From Deltaproteobacteria bacterium (GTDB taxonomy: Bacteria > Desulfobacterota > Deferrimicrobia > Deferrimicrobiales > Deferrimicrobiaceae), in the NCBI GenBank assembly GCA_025357175.1, contig JANXPS010000024.1, forward strand, positions 1-8,541: a stretch of 8,541 nucleotides of DNA. Direction: 5' to 3'. Below the pieces are notes generated by a model. It was not told the origin of the DNA, did not search any database, and was given only the letters and a program-made list of their open reading frames with translations. Shown one piece after another: positions 1 through 5,978 of the stretch. The position numbers were made by a program, and so were the translations under genes. How positions within the stretch are numbered: the first letter of the stretch is position 1; the number at the start of each line of letters is the position of its first letter.

Positions 1-1160
1 TGCACATAGGGTGAAACGGCGTTGGCGATTCGAGTCCCGTTTGCGGGGGTTACGCCGGTCGTCGTCGACCAGTAGATGTTGTATGAAGTTGCCCCGGCGA
101 CCGCGTTCCAGGCGATTGTCGCCTGCTGGAACCCGCCCACGGCTGTCACCTGGACCGGAGCACCGGGGACCGTGCTCGGAGGAGGCGCAGGACTTTCAAC
201 CACGATCCGGGTCGCAATCAGCGTGCCGTTGACCAGTTTGCCTTCGACCTCGACCGTGACGCCGTTCGCGATGCCCGCGAGGGAAAGCGATCCGGCGTTG
301 ACCGGCGTGGTGCCGACCATGAAGGTATTTCCGGCCAGCCTGCCGACGATGCCCTCGACTTCGATGTACTTCCCTTCGGCTTCCGGCGGTTCTTCAAGGA
401 ACGACCGAACGCGAACCGCCTTGAGAATCGTGCTCGCAAGCGAAGGCAGCCTCCCCTCGACCTGCACGGAACTTCCGGCGGCGATCCCCGCGGGAAGCGA
501 CATGCCGGAGATGTCGATCGTCAGCCCGCCGATCGTGAATGTATTGTCGGTGCCGATCGAGCGGATGGTCCCTTTCAGTTCCACGAGCGCGTCGGGGGTC
601 CAGTCGGGACGGTGCCGCTCGATTCGAGTCGCCTTGATGACGCCCGTCGAGTTGTCGGTGAAACCGCTGACCTGCACCATCATGCCTGGGGCTACGCCGC
701 TGGCACCCGGCCCGGTAAAATCGTCGAAGACGGTTTTTGCCGGGTCGAAGAGAACCGTCTGTCCCAGGATCGTCACGGTGTTGTCCGGGATCGAGATCGC
801 GGACACAGGCCCTTTCAGGGTGTCGTTGAACTCGACATCGTTTGCCCTCGCGTGGGTGTTGTCGTCGAAAGATCCCCTGATCGTCACGACCATCCCCGGT
901 TTCAGTATCGGTTGGTCGGTGTTGTCCCCCATGGTCACGGTTGCCGCGGAGGTGTTGACGGTTACGCCGGCGACAGTGATTGCGCTCGCCGTGGCGGTCG
1001 TAATTACCCCGCGACTGACGGCGGTCGTGGCGGGTGCCCCGCTCCCGCCGCCACTCCCGCCGCCGCACCCGGAAAGACAAAGGGTGAGCGCGGCGAGAAT
1101 CACCGCAGAGAGGAACATACTTCCCATGGCCGACCTGGAATACGTCGAACAAGCACGCAT
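1..1160 (-). CDS. DUF5666-repeat lipoprotein with fibronectin III domain (C-terminus outside window)
   Basis: 386 codons are visible with no stop, so the gene continues past the left edge. The chosen ATG (1160-1158) follows AAGGGGA about 7 bases upstream; a second in-frame Met at residue 12 is possible. The N-terminus has a hydrophobic stretch (residues 15-30) ending in the lipobox LSGC, with the lipidated Cys at 32, then a Gly/Ser linker (33-41) typical of lipoproteins displayed off the membrane. Four short beta-rich repeats follow at about 50-113, 115-183, 195-253 and 268-322. Each runs from a G-x-[VI] start through an internal TFTI/TVTI-like strand to a G-x-x-V-x-V-x-G strand and a final I-x-A-x-x-[IV], the DUF5666 pattern. 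A Pro-rich hinge leads to a fibronectin type III domain from about 333 (WNAVAGATSYNIYWS), truncated here. Role unknown; probably an envelope-anchored binding or structural protein. It is separated from its neighbour by 277 bases and probably transcribed on its own. Confidence 0.85.
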   Translation of the reverse strand, partial: MRACSTYSRSAMGSMFLSAVILAALTLCLSGCGGGSGGGSGAPATTAVSRGVITTATASAITVAGVTVNTSAATVTMGDNTDQPILKPGMVVTIRGSFDDNTHARANDVEFNDTLKGPVSAISIPDNTVTILGQTVLFDPAKTVFDDFTGPGASGVAPGMMVQVSGFTDNSTGVIKATRIERHRPDWTPDALVELKGTIRSIGTDNTFTIGGLTIDISGMSLPAGIAAGSSVQVEGRLPSLASTILKAVRVRSFLEEPPEAEGKYIEVEGIVGRLAGNTFMVGTTPVNAGSLSLAGIANGVTVEVEGKLVNGTLIATRIVVESPAPPPSTVPGAPVQVTAVGGFQQATIAWNAVAGATSYNIYWSTTTGVTPANGTRIANAVSPYV

Positions 1161-1176
1161 TTCGTTTCCCCTTTCG

Positions 1177-1210
1177 AGTGGACTTACATCAGGCAGCAAT
1201 AAAATCCACT
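1177..1210 (-). repeat. Small inverted repeat in the leader of the DUF5666 lipoprotein gene
   Basis: Perfect 6-base arms (AGTGGA at 1177-1182, TCCACT at 1205-1210) are separated by 22 bases. On the minus strand the hairpin would sit just upstream of the Shine-Dalgarno of the lipoprotein gene. With a short stem and a long loop this could be chance or a weak leader structure. Confidence 0.25.
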
Positions 1211-1237
1211 TAACCGGCAATTTGCATGCCATTGAGC

Positions 1238-1266
1238 GGCGGACGGAATATGCCCGATAATCCGCC
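1238..1266. repeat. Imperfect inverted repeat in intergenic region
   Basis: GGCGGA (1238-1243) and TCCGCC (1261-1266) form 6-base arms. An internal CGG/CCG pairing is possible inside a 17-base loop. It lies in the 277-base stretch between the superoxide-reductase-like gene and the lipoprotein gene, about 80-110 bases upstream of the latter. It could be an operator or part of the leader. No matching regulator is encoded in the window. Confidence 0.3.
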
Positions 1267-1367
1267 TGCTTGGAGGTATCCGGCAACCGGGGGGTTATCG
1301 CGGGGCGGCGTTATAATGGAATTTATTCAACATGCATATCGAAGTTTTTCGAGGCGGGGGAGCAAGA

Positions 1368-1399
1368 CCACCGGCTCCGCCCTCAGGCGGTGCCGGTGG
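1368..1399 (-). terminator. Strong GC-rich hairpin, probable terminator of the superoxide-reductase-like gene
   Basis: Arms of 14 bases (CCACCGGCTCCGCC and GGCGGTGCCGGTGG) pair except for one central T:T position, with a 4-base loop (CTCA, 1382-1385). The hairpin begins 38 bases beyond the stop codon of the minus-strand gene that ends at 1438. On the minus strand the following bases (TCTTGCTCC) are only mildly T-rich, so it is not a textbook intrinsic terminator. It may block 3' exonucleases or assist factor-dependent termination. The 277-base region around it (1161-1437) holds no convincing gene. Confidence 0.5.
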
Positions 1400-1437
1400 C
1401 CAATGCGTATTCGGAGATATTTTCCGGGGTGAGCGAT

Positions 1438-1845
1438 CTACACCGTGAATTCGGTCAGCCAGAGATCGTGCAGGTTGCAGAAACTCGTGGCCCAAAGCGC
1501 ACCCTTGAAATCGGCCGGAAGATTGTAGACGGATTCCGCCTTCGGGTCGGCGGCGGTGAAGGTTTTCTCCCCGAGGACATTGCCGTCGGCGGAGAGCAGC
1601 GTGTGCTTGACGATGAAGTGCGCCGGGGTCATCGGGTGGGGAGTGAGGATCGTGACCTTTCCGCCCTCGACGGTGACCTTGGGAACGTGAGCGCCTTCCT
1701 TCCCCTTCCAGCGGCCCAGGTAGTCTTTCGTGTACACCAGCCCCGGCGGGAACGTCGTCGCCGCCCGCGCGATCCCCGGCCGCCCCGCGGCAGCGGCAAC
1801 TCCGAGAACCAGCGACCCTTTCAGGAAATCCCTCCTGCTGTTCAT
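1438..1845 (-). CDS. Tat-exported superoxide-reductase-like (class II SORL / desulfoferrodoxin-family) protein
   Basis: 135 aa; ATG preceded by AAAGGAGGG at good spacing. The N-terminus is a twin-arginine signal (SRRDFLKGS, residues 3-11, then a hydrophobic stretch and an A-rich end near 26-29), so the protein is exported folded with its metal. The mature part has the superoxide-reductase fold signature with all five expected iron ligands: His53 (AHVP), His70 and His76 (HPMTPAH), Cys123 and His126 (CNLHDLW). There is no N-terminal rubredoxin-like Cys4 domain, so it is neelaredoxin-like. The Glu-Lys pair that precedes the first His ligand in classical enzymes is Gly51-Ala52 here, so the usual catalytic Lys is absent. 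Reduction of superoxide in the periplasm is the family role; activity here is uncertain. The gene is divergent from the ABC/NosL operon, 122 bases away, which suggests co-regulation. Confidence 0.82.
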   Translation of the reverse strand: MNSRRDFLKGSLVLGVAAAAGRPGIARAATTFPPGLVYTKDYLGRWKGKEGAHVPKVTVEGGKVTILTPHPMTPAHFIVKHTLLSADGNVLGEKTFTAADPKAESVYNLPADFKGALWATSFCNLHDLWLTEFTV

Positions 1846-1889
1846 CGCGTCCCTCCTTTGTCGTGAACGTGCGTTGGCGACAGGGTTTC

Positions 1890-1924
1890 GTGACCGTTTG
1901 CGGCTGCTCCCCGTATAGTATACT
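1890..1924. promoter_or_regulatory. Candidate divergent promoter with palindromic -10 (GTATAGTATAC)
   Basis: The 122-base gap between the divergent genes contains the perfect 11-base palindrome GTATAGTATAC (1913-1923). On the plus strand it gives TATAGT (1914-1919) and TATACT (1919-1924). Upstream candidates are GTGACC (1890-1895, 18-base spacer to TATAGT) and TTTGCG (1897-1902, 16-base spacer to TATACT). On the minus strand the same palindrome reads TATACT, so it could serve both directions, although no good minus-strand -35 is visible. Inferred from sequence pattern only. Confidence 0.45.
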
Positions 1925-1967
1925 CAACGCCAGGATTCGGTTATCCATCAACACTGGAGAAAAACCA

Positions 1968-2414
1968 TTGAAAGCATCGACTCCGAGTCTGCTCGCTGCC
2001 CTTGCCGTAGCCGCGCTCCTGGCCTGGGCGATTCCCTCCGTCTCGGCGCCGGGCGCCCCTTCACCGAAAGATTTCATCACCCTCGGGAAACCGGGCGGCA
2101 AGATCGCGCTCGGGGCCGGTCATTACTTCGTCTACGGGTTCACGAAACCCGCCAAGATCGGGACCGCGATCATGAAGGTCGAAATCTTTACCCGGGACGG
2201 GAAACGCGACACGTCCTTCATCGTCAAGGGGGATGCCGACATGCCCTCGATGCGCGGCGTCCACAGCACCGGCGACAAGGATTTCGCCCTGTCCAAAAAG
2301 GGCGATTACCTGCTGCCGATTCCACTCGTCATGCCGGGCGACTGGGAGGTCCGCCTCACCTTCCTGAAGGAAGGGAAAAAGGTGCTGCGTGGCGCGTACC
2401 TGTTCGACCTTTAA
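1968..2414 (+). CDS. YtkA/FixH-like periplasmic protein, first gene of the operon
   Basis: 148 aa from a TTG start. The TTG is chosen because GGAG (1955-1958) sits 9 bases upstream and translation begins directly with a signal peptide (Lys2, hydrophobic 8-22, cleavage near 27). A GTG at 1863 in the same frame would place the promoter inside the gene and lacks a ribosome site. The mature domain (about 44-148) is beta-rich. It contains DADMPSMRGVH (89-99), followed by a G-D-Y strand (112-118) and MPGDWEVRLTF (122-132). This arrangement, with Met92, Met95, His99 and Met122, resembles YtkA-like and FixH-like Ig-fold proteins tied to copper or cytochrome oxidase assembly. Metal binding is inferred from the Met/His cluster, not proven. 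The next gene starts inside it (26-base overlap), so the two are translationally coupled. Assignment to YtkA rather than a generic Ig-like fold is moderately sure. Confidence 0.72.
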   Translation: MKASTPSLLAALAVAALLAWAIPSVSAPGAPSPKDFITLGKPGGKIALGAGHYFVYGFTKPAKIGTAIMKVEIFTRDGKRDTSFIVKGDADMPSMRGVHSTGDKDFALSKKGDYLLPIPLVMPGDWEVRLTFLKEGKKVLRGAYLFDL

Positions 2415-3408
2415 AATCTACGCCGCCATCGCGGTCGCGCTGGCCCTTGCCATGGCGGCACCCGCATTCGCGGACAGCCACCTCCTCTATTTCGAGGCGC
2501 AGGGCGTCGCCGGCTATTCGAGCCTGGCCGACAGGCCCTTCTTCTACTCGATGAACGCGGATGCCGAGATGCAGAAGCCCGGCGTGGGCTTCGACTATCT
2601 GCGCCGCTTTTCCGGCGAGGCGGGCGACTACGCGTCGCTCGGATTCCAGGGCCGACTGGCGTACACCCGGAACGACGGGAACGAGAGCGCCCCCCGCACC
2701 GAACCGCAAGCGTACAACGCGTGGTTCAAGCTCAAGACGCCGTGGACCGACGTCTGGGCAGGGCACAACCGTCCCGCCTTCGGCCTCGGATCCTATTTCG
2801 ACAGCCACCCGCTGATCCTGCGGACGCTGGCGATCCAGGGCTTCGGATACGACCGCGACTGGGGGATCGGAACCTACCGCGATCTTCCCTGGGGAAACCT
2901 CCAGTTCAGTGCCACGACCGGTTCCGGCATGCCGATCTACGCAAAGGGCAATTACATGCTGGCCGGACGGGTCTCCTTCGGCGTGCTCAACGAGGACAAT
3001 TACTCGCTCGGGCTCTCGGGTGGGATCGGCAGGACGCTCGACACCATGGGCTACAAGCTTCGGGAACCGGAGCCGGCGTTCATGCGGATGGCCGGCGCGG
3101 ATTTCGCCCTGCTCCGCAACGCCTTCGAGCACCGCTTCGACCTGCTGTACGGAAAGTGGCTCGGGCTCGACACGGTCGCGTTCATGTACCGGCTGGGCAT
3201 CCTCCTCGACTCCGGGGGGCGCCTGAAGCTCGAGGCGCAACCGACCTGGTGGCGCGTCGAAGGTGAGGACGGCGATCGCCTGCTGCTGAGCGGCTGCTTC
3301 ACGGGGGTCGTCACCCCCGACCTGACGTCGCGCACGATGTACGAGTACGATCGGGAAAGCCGCGACCATCGGGTCGTGACGCAACTCTATCTTTACAAGC
3401 CGATGTAG
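2389..3408 (+). CDS. Porin-like outer-membrane beta-barrel protein
   Basis: 339 aa from a GTG start that overlaps the previous gene by 26 bases; AAAAAGG lies 6 bases upstream, and no alternative start precedes the signal peptide. Signal peptide: Lys9, hydrophobic 10-24, cleavage at AFA-DS (28/29). The mature chain is a series of short amphipathic strands rich in Tyr, Phe and Gly with charged turns and no TonB plug, as in transmembrane barrels of roughly 14-16 strands. The stretch around 110-133 (strand, then WAGHNRPAFGL) resembles the barrel segment of phosphate-selective or general porins. The end (VVTQLYLYKPM) alternates hydrophobic residues like a terminal strand but lacks the usual final Phe or Trp. 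Being co-transcribed with a periplasmic ABC system suggests it is that system's outer-membrane exit, entry or docking partner. Substrate unknown. Confidence 0.7.
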   Translation: MARTCSTFKIYAAIAVALALAMAAPAFADSHLLYFEAQGVAGYSSLADRPFFYSMNADAEMQKPGVGFDYLRRFSGEAGDYASLGFQGRLAYTRNDGNESAPRTEPQAYNAWFKLKTPWTDVWAGHNRPAFGLGSYFDSHPLILRTLAIQGFGYDRDWGIGTYRDLPWGNLQFSATTGSGMPIYAKGNYMLAGRVSFGVLNEDNYSLGLSGGIGRTLDTMGYKLREPEPAFMRMAGADFALLRNAFEHRFDLLYGKWLGLDTVAFMYRLGILLDSGGRLKLEAQPTWWRVEGEDGDRLLLSGCFTGVVTPDLTSRTMYEYDRESRDHRVVTQLYLYKPM

Positions 3409-3429
3409 GATGCCCCCTCCGGAGCGCAA

Positions 3430-4059
3430 ATGACCCGATTCCGAATCGCCCTGCTGACTGCGCTCCTGCTGGTCCTGTCCGCCCCGTCGTTCGCCGCCGT
3501 GGGATGCGACCTGAACGATCCCGACCGCGACGTCGCACGCCTCTTCCCCGATTCCACGGGATACAAGACCACCTACGTCTCCATCGACAAGCGGGGCGGC
3601 GAACCGCTGCTCCGGAAAGTCGAAAAACGGCTGGGCGACCGTTTCCACGGCATTTACGAAACCGTCGACGTCCCGTATACGATCTACGACATCTTCAAGG
3701 GGAAGAAGAAGGTCGGATACATCCACGGCGTCAACCAGAAGGGTCAGTTCGGCGGCATCCAGGTGTTCGTCGCCCTCGACCTCGACGGAAAGATCAAAGC
3801 CTTCTACATCCAGAAGATGACCAGCCAGTGGGCCGGTAAATTGCGCGACCCCAAATTCGGGAAGCAGTTCGTCGGCCTGTCGCTCGCCGATTTCGAATCG
3901 TACGATCCGCAATCGGGCAAAGGATCCGGCAAGACGGCCGGCATCACCAGCCCTTCCCCGGAAACCGAAGCCGATTTCCACGCGGCGCTTCGAGCACTCA
4001 AGAAAAACCTCATCCTCATGGACGAATTCGTCTTCAGCGCGGAGAACGCCAAAAAATGA
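3430..4059 (+). CDS. Exported FMN-binding-domain-like protein
   Basis: 209 aa; GGAG (3421-3424) lies 5 bases before the ATG. Signal peptide with cleavage near SFA (22); Cys26 follows soon after but the lipobox (AVGC) is weak. Residues about 84-200 match the RnfG/NosR-type FMN_bind layout: a G-G-I-x-V strand and a following strand ending D-x-D-G-K-I-K-A-F (about 108-125), a helix and loop, then KTAGITS (168-174) and a C-terminal helix (181-195). In RnfG, NqrC and NosR the last loop carries SGATxT/S, whose Thr takes covalent FMN. Here the Thr position aligns with Gly171, so covalent flavinylation by the usual route looks unlikely. Function may be electron transfer with non-covalent FMN or a structural role. 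The stop overlaps the permease start (ATGA), so it is coupled to the ABC transporter. Family assignment is moderately confident. Confidence 0.62.
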   Translation: MTRFRIALLTALLLVLSAPSFAAVGCDLNDPDRDVARLFPDSTGYKTTYVSIDKRGGEPLLRKVEKRLGDRFHGIYETVDVPYTIYDIFKGKKKVGYIHGVNQKGQFGGIQVFVALDLDGKIKAFYIQKMTSQWAGKLRDPKFGKQFVGLSLADFESYDPQSGKGSGKTAGITSPSPETEADFHAALRALKKNLILMDEFVFSAENAKK

Positions 4060-5240
4060 TCAGCCGATTCCAGATCGCCCTTAAAAATCTGCTTCGGAAG
4101 AAATCCCGGACGCTCCTCACCATGGTCGGGATCACGCTCTCTTCGTGGGTGCTCGTCAGTCTCCTCGGCTTCAACCGGGGCTACGAGAACGCCCTGAACC
4201 ACGACATCGAGAACATGGGCTACCAGCTCATGGTCATGGCCAAGGGCTGCCCCTACGAGGCGGCCACGATGATGCTCCAGGGCGGCAAGGGACTTCGTTA
4301 CATGCCGCAGTCGATGGTCGACAACATCACCAAGGAACCGGGCGTGGACAAGGTCACGCCCATCCTGATGCAGGCGTTCTTCGATCCCAACAAGGGCGAG
4401 AGCGGCGGCATCGCCGGCTATTTCGGCGTCGAGTCCTCCAGTTTCCCGACGATGAAACCGTTCCTGCGTTTCCGCCAGGGCGGCTGGTTCAAGAGCGACA
4501 ACGCGGCCGAGGCGGTCATGGGATTCGAGGCCGCCGAACTGGAACAGCGCGAAGTGGGCGACATGACGCTCGTTCCCGAAAAGAACGTCCAGCTGAAAGT
4601 CGTCGGCATCCTCGAACGCACGGGTTCCCAGGACGACGGCACCACCTTCGTCCCGTTGAGGACGCTTCAGAAGATCGCGGAGACCGACCTGATCACCACG
4701 ATCGGCATCAAGGTCAGGAAGGACGCCGACGTCGCGAAGCTCGAAAGCAGGCTGTACCAGCTCCCCGACGTGCAGGTGGTCAGCTTCAGCCAAGTCAAGC
4801 AGACGATCATGAAGCTCATATCAACGGCCCGGGTGATGGTGATGTCGATCGCGATCATCGCCATCCTGATCGCCATGGTCGGGGTGATCAACACCGTGCT
4901 CATGTCGGTCCTCGAGCGGCGCCAGGAGATCGGAATCCTGAAAACGATGGGGGCGATGCCGTCGGATATCTTCCGGCTGGTCTGGACCGAGACGCTGATC
5001 CTTTGCGGCATCGGCGGGCTTGCGGGGATCGCTGTGGCGTTCGCCTCCGCCCGCGCGACGGACATCCTGGTCCGGCGCGTCCTCCCCTACTCCCCGAGCG
5101 GAGGGCTCGTGACGATCGACGCCGGACTCGCCGCCATTTCCCTCTGCGTCATCGTGGGGGTCGGGCTGCTCAGCGGTTTATACCCGGCATGGCAGGCGGG
5201 ACGGGTACGGCCGCTCGAATCGATCCGTGGGGAGGGATGA
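4056..5240 (+). CDS. ABC transporter permease, FtsX/MacB type
   Basis: 394 aa, starting at an ATGA overlap with the preceding gene; GGAG (4041-4044) lies 11 bases upstream. The layout is typical of MacB/LolC/FtsX permeases: a short cytoplasmic N-terminus, TM1 (about 18-38), a large periplasmic domain (40-255), then TM2 (259-285), TM3 (308-332) and TM4 (355-377). The coupling-helix signature ERRQEIGILKTMGA (287-300) and the C-terminal YPAWQAGRVRPLESIR (376-391) are conserved family motifs. Such permeases act as mechanotransmitters on periplasmic substrates rather than moving ions through a classic channel. The first part of the periplasmic domain carries Cys65 within KGCPYEAATMM and further Met83 and Met87, a cluster that might bind copper (inference). 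The partner ATPase follows immediately. Confidence 0.9.
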   Translation: MISRFQIALKNLLRKKSRTLLTMVGITLSSWVLVSLLGFNRGYENALNHDIENMGYQLMVMAKGCPYEAATMMLQGGKGLRYMPQSMVDNITKEPGVDKVTPILMQAFFDPNKGESGGIAGYFGVESSSFPTMKPFLRFRQGGWFKSDNAAEAVMGFEAAELEQREVGDMTLVPEKNVQLKVVGILERTGSQDDGTTFVPLRTLQKIAETDLITTIGIKVRKDADVAKLESRLYQLPDVQVVSFSQVKQTIMKLISTARVMVMSIAIIAILIAMVGVINTVLMSVLERRQEIGILKTMGAMPSDIFRLVWTETLILCGIGGLAGIAVAFASARATDILVRRVLPYSPSGGLVTIDAGLAAISLCVIVGVGLLSGLYPAWQAGRVRPLESIRGEG

Positions 5241-5947
5241 TGGACGCCATTCAGACGCAACAGCGACCGGCATCTTTGGAAGCGAGGGATCTGACGCGGG
5301 TCTATCGGCGGGGCAGCGAAGAGATCCGCGCGCTCGACGGGGTGTCGCTTCGGCTCGACCGGGGTGAGTTCGTCTCGTTCATGGGGCCGTCCGGCTCCGG
5401 CAAGACCACGCTGGTGAACCTGCTCGGCTGCCTCGACAACCCGACCTCGGGAACGCTGTCGCTTGCCGGCAGGCCGATCTTCGGCGAGGGTAAACCGCTC
5501 GGCGAGCGCGACCTGACGAGAATCCGGCGCGAACTTTTCGGCTACATCTTCCAGAACTTCTACCTGATCCCGACGCTGACCGTTCGTGAAAACGTGGCGC
5601 TGCCGCTGGCCTTCTACCGAAAGCCGGACGTCGATGGCGAAGTGGACCGTCTGCTCGGGATGCTGGGGATTTCCCACCGGATGAACCATCTTCCGGGCCA
5701 GATTTCGGGGGGCGAGATGCAGCGGGTCGCCATCGCGCGGGCGCTCGTCAACCGGCCCGAGATCCTGCTGGCCGATGAACCTACCGGGAACCTCGACACG
5801 AAAAGGTCCGGGGAAATCGGCGACGTGCTCAAGGATCTGAACGAACGCACCGGACTGACGATCATCATGGTGACGCACAACCCCGACCTTGGCCGACTCG
5901 CAAAGAGACAGATCGTGATGCGCGACGGCCAGGCGTACGATAATTGA
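5240..5947 (+). CDS. ABC transporter ATP-binding protein, LolD/MacB type
   Basis: 235 aa. Two adjacent ATGs (5237 and 5240) follow GGGGAGG; the second is chosen because GGAGG then lies 4 bases upstream instead of 1. It overlaps the permease stop by one base (TGATG). All ATPase motifs are intact: Walker A GPSGSGKTT (49-57), Q-loop Gln105 (FQNFYLIPTLTVRENV), ABC signature SGGEMQR (156-162), Walker B ILLADEP with catalytic Glu180, D-loop GNLD (183-186) and H-loop His213. Length and sequence fit the MacB/LolD/FtsE group that pairs with FtsX-type permeases. The frame is open far upstream of the start, but that part is a shadow of the permease gene. Confidence 0.93.
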   Translation: MDAIQTQQRPASLEARDLTRVYRRGSEEIRALDGVSLRLDRGEFVSFMGPSGSGKTTLVNLLGCLDNPTSGTLSLAGRPIFGEGKPLGERDLTRIRRELFGYIFQNFYLIPTLTVRENVALPLAFYRKPDVDGEVDRLLGMLGISHRMNHLPGQISGGEMQRVAIARALVNRPEILLADEPTGNLDTKRSGEIGDVLKDLNERTGLTIIMVTHNPDLGRLAKRQIVMRDGQAYDN

Positions 5948-5978
5948 TTCGCCAATCCCGAACGAAACGGAGTCCGAC

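Noticed and set aside
76..1260. Long plus-strand open frame (394 codons) opposite the lipoprotein gene
   Set aside because: It is the mirror of the lipoprotein gene, which has a lipobox, repeats, an FnIII domain and a good ribosome site; the plus-strand frame has none of these.
1312..1317. Perfect TATAAT on the plus strand
   Set aside because: No -35 at suitable spacing and no plus-strand gene follows before 1968; probably chance.
1226..1432. Possible 68-codon plus-strand gene in the intergenic region
   Set aside because: No ribosome site, no signal or motif, and it runs through the strong hairpin at 1368-1399.
2356..3981. Minus-strand open frame of 541 codons opposite the barrel and FMN-like genes
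   Set aside because: GC-rich shadow; composition is low-complexity Arg/Glu/Val/Gly, it spans two well-supported plus-strand genes, and it has no recognisable motif.
3804..4793. Minus-strand open frame of 329 codons opposite the permease
   Set aside because: Shadow of the permease and FMN-like genes, which carry family motifs.
4145..5239. Upstream extension of the ATPase frame into the permease
   Set aside because: The frame is open only by composition; family length and the ribosome site support the start at 5240.
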